Positions 30,822-43,500 of a DNA stretch of 64,000 nucleotides are shown here, piece by piece; the stretch's first letter is position 1, and every line of letters starts with the position of its first letter. The notes below the pieces were generated by a model. The model saw only the letters and a program-made list of their open reading frames with translations, did not search any database and was not told the DNA's origin. Source of the stretch: Butyriboletus loyo (lineage: Eukaryota; Basidiomycota; Agaricomycetes; Boletales; Boletaceae). Position numbers and translations under genes: made by a program. The stretch is from assembly GCA_038093515.1 (NCBI GenBank), contig JBBPSI010000026.1, forward strand, positions 1-64,000, written 5' to 3'.

Positions 30822-31415
30822 GTGACTATGTAAGCACTATCCAAAAGTTTGGTACAACAGATAATTATTTTACTCAGACAGTATTTTCTGTTTTCCTTTT
30901 ATTGTTTATGAACTCACAAATAACACCATAGGGCAAGCTTGAAAATCAGTATTTAAAGTGATGTTTCCTGTGGTCAGGAAAGAAGAAAACCACCATGGTT
31001 ACAAGTATGGCAAACCAGGAGGCAATAGAGTGGTTCATTTGCAGGGTAAATGCAACCTGAGAGTCACTCACAACTGAAGATAATCACCCTCAATGACCCA
31101 CATGACTGCAATCATCTCCAGCAGACCACTATCATATTGCTGCAACATCATAGAAAGTTGAGCATCTCACAGAGTGGCTAGGAAAGCATGGAGAAGATCC
31201 TACTGTCAAGGTATGTACTGTGTTTTTTAGGTTAAACGGGTTATTAAAATCTCATTTCATCTAAGAACTTCCTTCCTTGGCTCAAAGACCATGTATTGGC
31301 ATGCATGCATGGTCTAGCTTATAATGAAGATGAGTACAACTTCACAGATGATGACCGCAACTGCATCATCTTCCACAACAACAAGATCCATGACCATCCT
31401 TGTTGAAATGGTAGT

Positions 31416-31909
31416 TGTTATGATTCTTTCTTTTTCCTTTCTTTTCTACTTAAGCATATCTCACAATAGCTTATCTCTTAGCTGACTCAACTCGGAATAT
31501 TCTTCTTTTCCTTCATAGATAGCGAGATCCAACCCTCGATCTATTGCTTCCCTTTAAGGTAGTCCTATGGAATATTCCATAATCTTCTATCATATGACTT
31601 CCCTTCGCCCAATGGCAATTCTCCTCCATATCATATGATAGCCCTCTTTCCTTTTCTATCCTTGGTCTGTGCACATTCTCCTGTATTATAATACAACGAG
31701 ATCTAGCTACATTGTACTCTAAGCTAGATCTACTTGGAATCACAATCAATATCCTTGTCCTCTCGTCTCTAGTAGCAAGTCATCTTCCTTCAATCAGAAC
31801 ACCAGATAAATCCTTCATCTTGAAGGTTAGACTTAACGTCTAGAAGAACTCTTGAGTCCCAGAACTACATCCAAGTCTATGCTCGTACTTACCCAGTCCA
31901 AGCATAACA
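31416..31909 (+). repeat. LTR family F solo insertion
   Basis: The LTR is 494 bp, TGTTATGATTC to AAGCATAACA, with target duplication GTAGT (31411-31415, 31910-31914). It contains GGTCTGTGCACATTC followed by TATTATAATAC. Only one copy is in the window. Confidence 0.9.
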
Positions 31910-32534
31910 GTAGTGTTCTATTTCTGAGTTTCACTTACAGCCACTACATTTCCAGACTGGTCTATATGACATCATAGTCTAGACTCAGTCATGCTTATCT
32001 CATTACAAATAGCTCTTTTTATGCTATTGGACAATATGCTTAATCTTATCTCTTATGTCTAACATATTGTCATATGGTTCATACCTAACCTTATATAGGT
32101 ACTATACAGAACACAAGTACAAACATTCATGTACTGTATATAAGACAGCCCTTATGGCTTGTCATTTTTTCTCTAGATCTTTCAGTTCTTTCACCACTAC
32201 TGCGATATCTCTAAGTTGAGCCTTGCTCCTTATATTCTTCAAGTACACCTGTTTGCAATACTCTCACTCTTGTATTATCAGTGAGTCTTTCCACTGATAG
32301 GTTTATCCTTGCACTATTCATTGCCCTTGGTGCACCTGCTCAGACTTTACCAATTCCAAAAATCCTCTCCTATGTGTGAACTACACAACCTATGACCTTC
32401 AACATGAGTAAGACACAATAAATCCACTCTCCCATGCCAATATCATGGTCCTCTCACAGGAAGACCAGCAAACACACCTGTACTGGTATGCTTGTGTAGT
32501 AAAAATATTTCACATTATGGTTGAGTACTGAGAA
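31910..32534. other. Unassigned 0.6 kb, possible further LTR relic
   Basis: No coding frame is recognised. It contains CTGTATATAAGACAGCC near 32137 and a TGACATCATAGTCTAGAC stretch near 31965 like that in family E LTRs. Ends and target duplication could not be defined. Confidence 0.3.
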
Positions 32535-33016
32535 TGTTACAACTGCAGGAGTAATCCAAGCAGAATGTATCACAAGTGGTTCCACTACAAGTTGCAGTGC
32601 TACACAAAGCACTGGCTGAGGTTTATAGAATTAAGCAAGACCTTAGTCCCTCAACTGTTTCCAGCAATCAAGACAAGTGGTTAAAGCTAAGGGATCTTAG
32701 CCTAAACCACTATCCTTTATATATTGTACAAGATGGCACACAGACCAAGCTGTGCATGTGAGAAACTACTATACATAGTTAGACTAAGAAGCCAATAGCG
32801 ATCAAAAAGAAGAGAAGTAAACAGAGATTAAATACATGAGGTATGATGTCATAGTCTAGACTGATGATGTCATGGGCCAGTCTGGACCATTACATCATAG
32901 GCTCTGTCTAGATTCTGATCACATGTATAATCTCACGATCATGTGCACTGAGTCACATGACCTTTGAAAGTGAAAGGAGAAGTCTGAAAGTGTGGAAATA
33001 ATATAGTATTATAACA
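32535..33016 (-). repeat. LTR family E solo insertion
   Basis: The LTR is 482 bp. It starts TGTTACAACTG, ends ATTATAACA and has target duplication GAGAA (32530-32534, 33017-33021). Inverse orientation to the copy at 30368-30821. Confidence 0.93.
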
Positions 33017-34355
33017 GAGAAGACCAATATTCACACTTTGCAAAACCTGTTCAGGTCAATGTCCTTTTCATCCAATGGTTTCAGCTAGATTCAAATTTCA
33101 ACACTGGTTGGGACACAAACAACTGTACCAGATTCAATTCTTCAAGAACAATTGTTCAGCTGATGCATTTGGCTTCATTGACCCCAATTTGGTTGTTCAA
33201 GGGGTCCATCTGGTTCCTGCTTTCACCTATGGTGGAACAGATCAATCAGTGCACCCTGATGAGACTCTTGCCTGTCTAGGTCCCCAAGTAGAGGGTCAGA
33301 ATGTTGATTGGTGCTACCTGTATGTTAACATGTAAGTTTTCAATTGTCATGTATCATGAGTAAGCTAATTTTTTTCCAGGTTTGTTGACCAGGACATGTT
33401 CATGTGTTTCTGGGGTTGTGGAATCAGTCACAAGGCCACTCGAGACTGGGACGAGTTCTTACAATGAGAGGGACAGGTTCCTCAAGAGTATGGGGATGCT
33501 ATAGTTGAGCCTGTGGACACTGCAAACGAGGAGGTTGATGAGGACATTGACTCAGAAGAGGACAACTTGGATGTAGACGAAGCAGCGGAGATGGATGACA
33601 GTGGGGACAATGCACAATTGGGCGAGGACTATGAGAACGAGCTTGACCGAGTTGTTGCTGATGATGGCGAAGAGCTGGACAACGTCATCTTTGCTCAGGA
33701 GGGGTATGGTGCTCTTTGATCAGTCACTGACATTGTAATGTCTTCGTATTATCTACATGATGGAGGTATGTCCACTACGGTCTTGTTACTATCTCCTCCC
33801 AGCAACATAGACATATGATGTCACAACGCTAATATCATAGACATCACATGCGCATGATTTTTTCAACGGTGACATGCGTGACGTGACATATCTGGTTTCT
33901 GCGACATTTGTGATGTTCCTCGTCTTGAGGCTAAGACGTGAGCAGTTTCACCGTGTCCGTCCCTCTGCCAGATTCATGGGAATGGGCTTGCCCTTTAATC
34001 CGCCTCCTACTGAATCTGTCCACCCTCATATCGCACCCGCAGACTCCCCAGGCGTCTCGAGTATCGATCTCCCGGGCGGACCGACCACTTGACGCTACGA
34101 TCGACGAACACCCGAGAACAAGACGTCTTCGCGCGCGCCACCGACAGATTTATTTGTAAGGCTACCAATGACGGGGTTTCCCCCTGCGCAACTAGTGCGA
34201 GTTTGCTGTTTACGCAACCTGTGCAGGCGGAGGGGGTGAAACCAGGATTCTTTGACAGATTGCCATCCTAGTCAACTATGGGTCTTGACCCACGCTTGCC
34301 TCGCTCGGCGATGTCGATCTATCCGTCTGGGCTTCGGCCAGGAGAGCTACCACTG

Positions 34356-34520
34356 GCGCGGCTTTCGAGCTCGATGTGTATACTGGCGAATTTACCGGGT
34401 TTTGTGTTGTCCGGTCAGGTGGATCAAGCTAGGGTCAAGTTTTCTCGTGTTACAGCACTGTCGCGGACGCAAACCATTGGGTAGAAAGGGTGGCGGTGGA
34501 TTGGATCGAAGCAGACGCGT
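34356..34520 (+). pseudogene. Fragment of an unrecognised gene also present at 59869
   Basis: The frame gives LPGFVLSGQVDQARVKFSR and, after a frame change, VADANHWV and DWIEADA. The segment at 59869-60105 gives LPRFVLSGQMEAKVRVDV, VDANCWV and GWIEADEW in one frame. The shared spacing indicates the same ancestral exon. The copy here is frameshifted and stops soon after. Function unknown. Confidence 0.45.
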
Positions 34521-35529
34521 GAGTAGTCACTGTCGCCTCCCTGCATCCCTAGTTCTTCCTTGCTCTCCTGCAGGTTGTTGTCTAACGCTATCTGGACCAT
34601 AATTTGTTCATCTCATCGTAAGAACAATGCGGCTGTATGCATAAGGACAGATTCCCCCGTTGGCACCACGTGCAATCCATACATTGCATCGTATCAATAC
34701 CCGCTCCTACTTGGCCTATTGTCGCCTTCACTGCTGAAGCAGTATGGTGTTTCGGGACGTGACATGGATGTCCATTCTGGACATATGCTTGGTGTTGGGA
34801 GCTGAACAGTGCGCGCACAAATAATCTAGCTATTTAGAAAAAATAACGTGGAAACTGTCGCGACACTTCCATTCGTGGGCGGGTTCGATCTCACCCTTTC
34901 GTTCAATCACATCTCCAGGTTTGTACTGACTTGAAGGTATGCATCAATGCTCAGAACCTGTAAGTGACAGGTGAGGATGTCCACGCAGTAACAAGTGTGG
35001 TTTCCTGGGCGCGGAGTGACCATCGTTCCGGCTGATTTCTGACACTGCACGTCTAGTCCTCCATACCGTTCGAGAGTCCAGCGACGATTCCGTGTTTCAG
35101 CTCGTTCGTGACTGTCAAACCGTACGACTGCGTTCCCTTTTCATATTTTTAGCATACTGTGGATTGTCTACCCGATGTTATACAGGGTATGCATGGTTGA
35201 GAGCCTTGAATCTTGAGACGATTTGAGGATCTACGTGTACGAGCTGGCGGTTGTGCTGTCGGACAAGGTGAGCAGTATCCGCTTACGTTATGCGCTTGTG
35301 CTATTTTTGATATTTTGTCTGTGGGAACGAGGAGGTAGTCATGGTAAATGCCCATTTGTCGGCGCAGAGGTGGTTTTTCTCTGGAACTTGGTTTCTCTGC
35401 GTTGTGTCGTTGACGAGTGATGGGGACGACTCCCACACCCCAAGTGGATTCTTCGATAGCGCACAGGCACAGGGGAGTGAGTTGGCAGTGAAAACGTGTC
35501 ACTGAGCTCTAAAACAGGTTAACTCCTTC

Positions 35530-36115
35530 GGTTGCGTGGGCTGGTGATATGATCAAGAAACAATGGGAAAATTGACAACTTCCACGCTTATCTTCCCACG
35601 AGTGTCCCGCCCTCTGCAGATAGCCATAGCAGTCAAGTGCCGGTCTTGGCCCATGCTCACGTCGCTTAGCGGTTGTCCGAGTATCCCTTGATGGGGAGTG
35701 CCGCTGGAGACACAGCTTCCTAGACTGATGTACATGTTGGATACCTGGGCCTCAGTGGGGCCACAGACGATCAATTTGAAGTAAGCTTCAAATTAGTAAA
35801 TCGGGTGGTTGTCATTTACGACCCGCAGTGCCTGAGTTGGAGTTCAACAAACAAAAAAATGATGTGGCGATAATGGCGGGACGTTGGCTCCCTCCGTTGG
35901 CTGCGCTGTGATATGATCGAGAAACAAAATGAAAGCTGCCGACTTCCATGCTCAGCCCCCACGAAGGCTCCCCCTCTGCAGATAGCTATAGTACTGAAGT
36001 GCCAGTCTTGGCACCGCCCACGTCGCTCAGTTGTGTCCGTGTAGCCCTTTCAAAGGGTTGCCTCAACAGGGAGTGCCGCTGGAGACACAGCTTCCGAGAC
36101 TCCTGTACATGTTGG
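35530..36115. repeat. Diverged tandem duplication, unit about 360 bp
   Basis: Sequence around 35545-35735 recurs around 35895-36110. Shared blocks include GATATGATC.AGAAACAA, CCCTCTGCAGATAGC.ATAG, AAGTGCC.GTCTTGGC and GGGAGTGCCGCTGGAGACAC. No coding frame is conserved across both. Confidence 0.7.
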
Positions 36116-36901
36116 CAAGTCGGGCGTGTGATATCACTGGTGGGTACCTCGGTCTACGCGGGGGAATAAAGGGAGCGCTGGTCGGGTGAGGGTTCAGTTG
36201 GGTGACAAACACAGCCCCCTGGTGCCCTGAAATCAGTGAAAAGGGCGTTCACCGCGGTGATCCAACGGATGGAACGATCAAGGCCTCACTGTACACAAGG
36301 GTGATCCGAACCAGACATCAAATGAAGGTCGCAGCTCTTTTGGCGTGGTGTATACACAATAGCTTGTTTGCGGCAGGTTCACTTGTACAACCCAGTCCAT
36401 AGCGTTCCAAAAATTTTTGGCATGCACGTTCACTCTGAATATGCATCCCCGACTGAAACTGCCCAATTTGGTAGGTCCTGTGATTCATTTCAACCACTCG
36501 TCTTGAAAAGGGGAACAAAGGCACGTATCAACAAACAGGAAACATTTGCGGGTCCGAGGCTTTCGGAGCAGCACCTATTTGACGAGGCGGCCTTCAAACT
36601 CCGACCCCGAATTTGGAAGCAACGTTGAATGTAAGCAACGTTACCTCAGACGACGTTCTCATACCGTCACCCGCCATCCACTCGATCCTGTGCTGCCTGA
36701 TCTGTAACGTTGGATGGCGGCCATTGATCATTGATCATTCACAATCCTTTGTTCCGATCATGTCATTGGGAAAATAGTTGGCACGCTGGGCAGAACCTAT
36801 AACTGCCGACTGACCCAACCCTCGACCAACAGGCTTACCCCTCTCCAGTTCGACTCTTCTTTGCTACTTGTCCGCCACCCAAGCGTGTTTGTTTACACGA
36901 C

Positions 36902-38760
36902 ATGTCCTCCTACCTTGAGTCTACTCTGAAAGCTATCCAGTTAAATGACTATGCAACCAGTACGGTCGCTCATACTGCACATCAATGATTGATCTTATTG
37001 AGGCAACACAGTTGTAACAGTCGTCATCGTCGCATATGATTATGGTGAGTAATACCTCATGCAGGTTGTCCTCCTCATTTTGAAGTGACAATTGCAATCC
37101 TGCAACCAGTCCTCACCTTTTCGAGAGAGGTATCTTGCTTTTCTTCCAACCCTCGTATTCTTTGTTTGATCGCAATATTTTACAAAGATAGACTACATTT
37201 GGGTAAGGATGAGGCGATTCTCATTCACGGTCCACCTTCCTGATAGTGTCATAGTCCAGACCCTGGAGTCGGGTCTCTACGCTGTTCGTTGTCGTATGTA
37301 TAAGCCCTCAGCGTGGGACACTATACTGCATGTATTCCAAACTGATCGTTCCGATAGGTTCGTTACGTCGGTCTTTGTTGGAACATGTACGTCTATGGCT
37401 ACCCCGATGCATACATGAAACACGGCTACCACTGATTCCATTCCCAAGCGCATATGTACTTGGTATGTATGTTCAAGGGTATCGGGTGCATGGAGCTGAC
37501 CAAGTAGTATATTCACAGCTGACAGTACTTTTGTACCTGGCCCGGTCGAAGTAAGTTTTTTTTTGGGAGGGCTGGTTTACGTCCAATCGATGACTGATGA
37601 TCCTGTTGTGATAGACGTAGGTAACTCATCTCCACAAGTAATGTTGTAGCATTAACAGCCAATTAGCTGTAAGCGCACCCTGTTACAGCCCCTGGTACCA
37701 GGATGAGATACGAATACTATTTCAAAGGTACTGCATTGTTGCTTGTGGGTACCTGGGGATATGTGGTATTCCTTGCGGCTGCAGATCGTGAGTTGCCGTG
37801 CTCTCAAACATTGTTTCCCTCTGTGTTGAGTCAAGTCACAGTGGTGATGATTCTGCGTGTTTTTGCAATGTGGAATCGATCCAGAGTAATCTTTGGTATC
37901 CTCTTCTTCATTTATATAGCGGAAATCGTCATCTCCATTGTTTGGGAAGGTATCTATGGTAACCTCAATAAGGACTTCGCAGGTATGTTTTTGGGCTAAC
38001 TTGGATGCTCCAAATGCAATTTTCAGCTAATGGTCATATTATAATGATTTTTCCTTCAGTGAAGATCGTCCACGTCCCCGATGTCACACATTGCAGCTTC
38101 TCATTCAAGAGGGCATCCTTCTCGGTGATGTACAGAGCAATTCCCCGATTTGTTCTGGGTGCTACACTGTTGATCCTCGCTGTCATTCCAACTTTCAAAC
38201 AGGCGTTTGAGATGCACCGATCAACGAAGTGCTGGTATATCAACCGGTCTATGAGGCTGCTCGTGAGAGAGGGAGCCCTTTATTTTGTCCTGTAAGCTTC
38301 CCTTGTCCCCTTCTGTCACTCTCTGCACGTCGATTGTTCGCTTTCGCTGTCTACCACTCATTTTTTTCCTCAAAAGCCAAATAAAAAGCAAACGAAAACT
38401 GACTTCCTGGATGCTTTCCCCTGAACTAGGACTCTGCTTTTCAACATCCTTACCGTTATCCGACCCGGGGCTTCACTCCCCACCGATTTGATGCTATTCT
38501 CGGTCTGCGTCAGTTATTCGGTTTCATGCGTTATCATGCCTCGGTTCATTATTGGCACAAGAGAATCGTATCACCGTAACCTTCAGAACCGATGGCAAGG
38601 GATCGACTCTGGATTCGGGGTGCTTTCTGGCGAAAGCGTGGCTGTGTCTACGCTTGTATTCGAGGATATCAGCTCGGAGGGTCGGGTGACGGCGGGTGAC
38701 ATGGACCATTCAGAGGCAATTCAACTTGAAGTGGTCGGGGATGGTACACGTCAGGTGTGA
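36902..38760 (+). CDS. Seven-transmembrane protein, DUF6533-type family of basidiomycetes
   Basis: This is a multi-exon gene. Visible exons are 36902-36959, 37012-37044, 37110-37129, 37188-37202, 37255-37293, from 37358 (VRYVGLCWN), about 37685-37787, 37842-37982, about 38061-38291 and 38430-38760. Together they give the family signature: LNDYATIVTVVIVAYDY, then LTFSREIDYIW, then SRPWSRVSTLFVV, then AADLVMILRVFAMWNRS, then VREGALYFVL, then MPRFIIGTRESYHRN. Hydrophobic segments fit seven membrane helices with a polar C-terminal tail ending near DGTRQV. The part between about 37388 and 37683 could not be spliced cleanly, so a lesion there is possible. Family members are plasma or internal membrane proteins of unknown ligand. 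Partial copies occur at 57640 and 60380. Confidence 0.75.
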
Positions 38761-40543
38761 ACGAGGCCTTGGGGTGATGCCTTGAGGGCCAAGTCTTGAG
38801 AGAGCGCTGAGCGCTGGATGTATTTTCAGAAGACCTCTTAGCTCAATTCAGTCGACAATTATATATTACGTTGTGTAGTTGCATGTCTACTTGTACGCAG
38901 TCTAGGAAGTACGTTCTTGGCAGCAGCGATGGTCTTTGAGAAATTCAATAATGCCATCCTACATATCCGCTCTAACACTGAGACCCAGCGCAGTTTTCTC
39001 TTTTCTATTACTTTTCTACATCACCTCGACCTCGCGGACTGTGTCCAAAACGAATTTCCTACACCTGCTGATATCGTCGGTGTCCACGAGGCTGTCAATG
39101 GACATGGTAATTATTCCATTATTGACACTGGACACCAACGTTACCGAGCAGTCTGTGCCAACAGATTTACATATCCACGTACCTTTAACAGCATATAGGC
39201 CATGTGGTGGAGTGTACTAATGTGTTCTCACTGGTGCCTCGTTCCCCAACTTCACTCGGAATATTGGTCTCAGGGAAGACTCAAAGTCGGTAGACATACA
39301 TGGGGGCTCCGTCATGAAGCACAAATCCATCACAAGTACAGTGATAGAGGCTCGAATTCGAATTAACTGGACCATTGAAGACCGGTGGACTAACGTTCAC
39401 CAGCGAAACGGTTATTGGTCAGAACCAACGGCTAGCAGTCTGTAGCAGTCTGTAGCACTCGGTTAGCGTCAGAAACCAACAACTGTTTTACTGAGGTTGG
39501 ATATGAATGATACACTGGCAGGACGGGGAGAACATTCAGCCTGCAAAAGCCCCGAACGCTACTTTTTTGCCCCAGTCTTATCTTGAGTGTGATCACATTG
39601 GACCGAGGAACAAACGACGACGCGTTCGAGTTTAGCCCCGAGAAGCTCTTGTAAAGTTCAATCACAATAGCACCGCGATTGAGAATGGAATCCTGGCAGC
39701 CCCAGACGTGGGAAGGGACAATGCGGAGCGCTTCCAGTCATTGGCAGAGATCTTGCCAGTGCCAGCACGACACATGGGGAATGTGGCATGTTGCCAGAAC
39801 CGTATCCGTACTACTACTAGAGGCATTGCTGTGAGCGGACCAGAGTTTCAGGTCGCGCGTAAATTTTTCAGGAGAATGGAAGCAGTGCGAGGCAGCGGTA
39901 CCCTTAAATTTTCGTACTCGCTTGTTCCCACGTTTCGATAGTGACCTGTAGATTGATTGGGCTGTAGATTTGGTCTAGCAGTTCGTCACTAAAAGCGTAT
40001 ATATACATTGAAGTATTCCTGACGCCGACTCGTATCGCGACAATGAATAATCAGGCCTAATTTCGGGAGTTCACTGGGGGCCACCGTTGTCTAACATGGA
40101 GTATGGACAACTATCGTATATCATGATGATCGGCGATCATCCATGTCTGCTAGCGCTGTTCTGTAACGTGTTCTTCGAGAATCGACAACACGAGTACTCC
40201 GTCACAGCATTTTTAGCACAGGATGGACTAGTTAGTGTTCCAGCGAAGATTTCGTCGCATAGTTCCTGTTTCCTGTGGCCGGAAGTTACAGCATGTATCA
40301 TCCCATGAATACCTCGTGACATACCTCGTGGTACTACCCTTGAACACGAGTACTCCATAATGGTATTTTTAGCACAGGAAGGCGTAGCTAGTGGTCCAGC
40401 AAAGATCGTCGTCGCCCGGTAAGTTCCTACTTCCTGTGGCCTACTACAGCATGTATTACTCCGTGGAGAAGTCGTGACGGACCTCGTGCGGCCTGGGAAT
40501 GCTCTTTTAAGACCTTTCGCAATAAGATTATCGGTGGCTCACA
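38761..40543. other. Intergenic region upstream of the large GTPase/VWA gene
   Basis: No gene recognised. Open frames at 38917-39220 and 39708-39941 lack family features. The last 350 bp contain an imperfect tandem duplication (40186-40485), which probably lies in the promoter or 5' leader of the next gene. Confidence 0.45.
40186..40485. repeat. Imperfect tandem duplication, unit about 155 bp
   Basis: Unit 1 (about 40186-40330) and unit 2 (about 40345-40485) share ACACGAGTACTCC, TTTTTAGCACAGGA, AGTGTTCCAGC.AAGAT, TTCCTG..TCCTGTGGCC and ACAGCATGTAT. It lies 60-360 bp upstream of the start codon at 40544. Confidence 0.7.
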
Positions 40544-43500
40544 ATGAATCCATTCCATAGACCTCCCAACCTTTTCGGCGATCACTCCGACTCTGACGAT
40601 GTCTACGTTCCCAGAAAGCTCGACAAGGGCAAACAAAAAGCGGAAGGTGTGTCTCATGCCAGTTACACCGTCGAGGCACAGAAACTGAGATAGGTGGCAC
40701 TTTTAGAGCCTTTGTCGGGCGGGGAGGAAGTCGTCTCCCACTACCGAAGTTCTTATCATGTACAATCTCGCATTCAAGACGACGTCTCTTCAGATTCGGA
40801 CACGAACTTGGAGTTAGGGTCCGATTCTGAGCCGACGCTTTCTCCTCCGTCGATATCTATCGACTCTGATGGAGACGAAAGTCTCTACCAATCCATCAAC
40901 GAAGAAAACTCATCGGATGATCAGGTGGGTTCAATCATCTCATCCCAGCCGGGATTTCGCATTCGATCGTGGATCGGTAGATGGATATAGACGCTGCGCC
41001 TCCCCAACACGATGAATTGGACTTGGCGCATTCCATCAAAGACATATATCGTATCCTCGACCTTATCTCAGAGCAGGGCAGTGGTGGTCTCGGTGAGCAT
41101 CCCGATTAGACCGGCGCACTTGTCTTCATTGTTGATCTGGTATCAGTCGATAAGATTATCATATCCCAAAATTCGCTCGAGGCATTCATAAATAGTGTTT
41201 GCCCGGGTGCGTACGCATCGATGACCAAAGTCAACTTCAAGGCCCTTGACAAATATGTCATCAAACCTGTCGGAGTCTACGGGAGCAAAGACGAAATTGT
41301 CCGATTTCTGTTGCATCTCGGCGCCATCGACGAAACCATGTATATCATCCAGCCGGGACTGCTCATCCTATGTAATATTTACGCTCTTTTTTTGCAGTGC
41401 GACACAACTTCTCATCGATTCCGATGCCCACGGACGCACGCAACCGACCCTCCGTTCAGGCTTGTACATCGTCATAACACCAGTGCAAACCGGGAACTCT
41501 CATCAAATATTTGCCCTATACTGGCCTGAGCAAACAACTTGGGACGACACTGCGGTACCTTCCGTTCGTCGCAATCGCATCACGTTTATGAGGTTTGTTC
41601 ACATTGTCCGCATCCGAGATGACCAACGTCCGTATCTATCTTTTACAGGTACCTGACAAAATTGTGTGATCAAGTCGTGTCTCTGGTCTCGCCCGAACAT
41701 GCGCAAACCATCCTTTGGAGTGACGAAGATGGAAATGACGATGGCGATGGGGGTGGCGATATGCTTGAACTTGATCAGGATGAATCAGACCGAATGTTCA
41801 CATTCGAAGTTGCACAGACCAGTGAGCAGGAAGAGTCCGTGGCTGTCCGCGAGGGCTTCAAGGTCAATTCATCCTGGTTTTGTGCCCTGTTGTTGTCTCG
41901 ACTGATAGACTTGACATTTTCCAGACTATTTCGCCGCCGATTGTACTTCCAGACGCACCTATCGAAGATCCAGATCCGACGAAACCTGCGCCGATCATAC
42001 CGTCTTTGCTCTTCGGTGAGACGACACAAGGATTCATGACGGTGGAACATCAAGAAGCGAGGGTCACGCGGGACATCTTCAAAGGACGCTCGTTCGAAGC
42101 GTTGCAACTCGAAGCATCTTTGTAAGTACATCTCTCTTTTCACACTCACAACTTGTCATTATCGGGTCGACAGGACATCTGATCGTCTCTGCCTGAACGA
42201 AAAGTTGGACGAGGAGGCTTTAAGAACCTTAGTTCGCTGTGGACTCGAGAAGCGATTTCAAGAGCCATGCAGGCAGTGGAAGCATAATTCTAACGCTATT
42301 CGGAACTTGTCCGAATCGCGTGCCAAGACAGAGATTTCGGTCACGTCAGCGAGATTGCAAACAGAGCTACCCGCGCTCCAAAGGTCATTGTTCGAGGCGA
42401 TCCTAGACCAAGTGTTGCAATCGTATCCGTGAGTATGGCGCATTTTGATTGGGTACTGTTCGTATACTCACCTTGGGAAACGCTAGATGCTTTGATCGAG
42501 GGGCATTCCCTTACCATGGGGATGGATCTATCGATAATCCGGGTATGTGTTGGCTCGCCCTCGAGATTGAAATCAATACATGTTGATGCATGTCACTTCA
42601 GAACCCCTTTCCAACTTCCTATCGCTCTATCCGAAAGCAAATGACAAAGTTACGCAGTTGCTCAGCAAAGACTTTCAGAATATCTCCGACCAAGATTTTC
42701 GAACTGCTAAAAACCGTATCTGTCTTTTCAAGGAACTGCGTTCACTCTTGAAAAACAAACATCTGAAGCTAGATCAGCCAACATGTCAGTGGCTCTTACT
42801 GGCCGTATTGGAGGGGGACATGGAACTGGCCAAGGCGAATGTGAAAGGGAACTATGGGGGTCGTGACGGTAACAAGCAGAGCAACATGAAATCAAGTCCG
42901 AACTCGTCATTTTGGCGCCAGGGTATCCGGTCGGTAATTAACACGTTTTCGTCGGGGGGGAGCGAGGTGGAAGGTCAGGTGGACGCCCTTATTCTCCGCG
43001 CGACGGGTGCGGCGGCGCAGATCTCTGATAGTCAGTTTTTGAGCGAGTTGAGGCAGGACATGGAACGGTATGCCCAACGTTTTCCGCAATTAAAGATATT
43101 GGCGGATAAGGCAAGACCGAAAGCATTTGAGCACTTGGAGGTTGCCCTCACGAGGACGTTAAAGAAACTTACGCCAACAGTACACAGGATACAAGTTGAG
43201 GAATGTACGGAGCGGATCAAGCGCGAACATGCGAGGAAGGCGGAGGAAGAGCAGGACAAGCTGAGAGTGAACCTGATCAAGAATGTGAATGCTTCGTCTT
43301 CACAGATCACATATTCGTGCGTCTCCAGACCATTCTTAATGGTTAATCGCGACCCAAAAGCTAACGTTATTATTCGTAGACATACGTTTTCAATCGATAA
43401 TGTGGAAGAGGCTCGAAATACGTATTACGGTGAGCGGTGACGTCGTTTACATGTCTCGTGGACAGCATTCAACTATGTGGTAGGTTTCTATTCTCCAGCG

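Larger units (their letters stand above)
30021..33719 (+). pseudogene. C-terminal half of a large DNA-transposon protein, interrupted by three LTRs
   Basis: Segments about 30021-30367, 30822-31415 and 33017-33719 read as one gene once LTRs are removed. Recognisable pieces are FEGLLPEPHNMVVLNLLF, YKYHVLGDYVSTIQKFGTTD (crossing the 30368 insertion), EWLGKHGEDP, KDHVLACMHGLAYNEDEYNF, FGFIDPNLVVQGVHLVPAF and FVDQDMFM. These resemble the large transposase-associated proteins abundant in Agaricomycetes (Plavaka/CACTA type); the family name is from memory and not certain. GT-AG introns are visible at about 31202-31260 and 33333-33380. The C-terminus is very acidic. A TGA near 33465 replaces an expected CGA, and several other frames are broken. 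Dead. Confidence 0.6.
33720..36901. other. Intergenic region between transposon nest and first host gene
   Basis: CpG returns to normal density here. Short open frames are not convincing as genes. The only structured items are a fragment shared with 59869-60105 (at about 34356-34520) and a pair of diverged direct repeats (35530-36115). A TGATCATTGATCATT stretch near 36725 is a small tandem palindrome. Nothing else recognised. Confidence 0.5.

Noticed and set aside
34870..34910. GGGTTCGATCTCACCC near 34880 as a tRNA T-arm
   Set aside because: No acceptor stem, D-arm or anticodon arm can be placed around it.
38917..39220. Open frames at 38917-39220 as a small secreted protein gene
   Set aside because: Two overlapping frames of equal length, no convincing signal peptide plus mature domain, no intron or homologue in the window.
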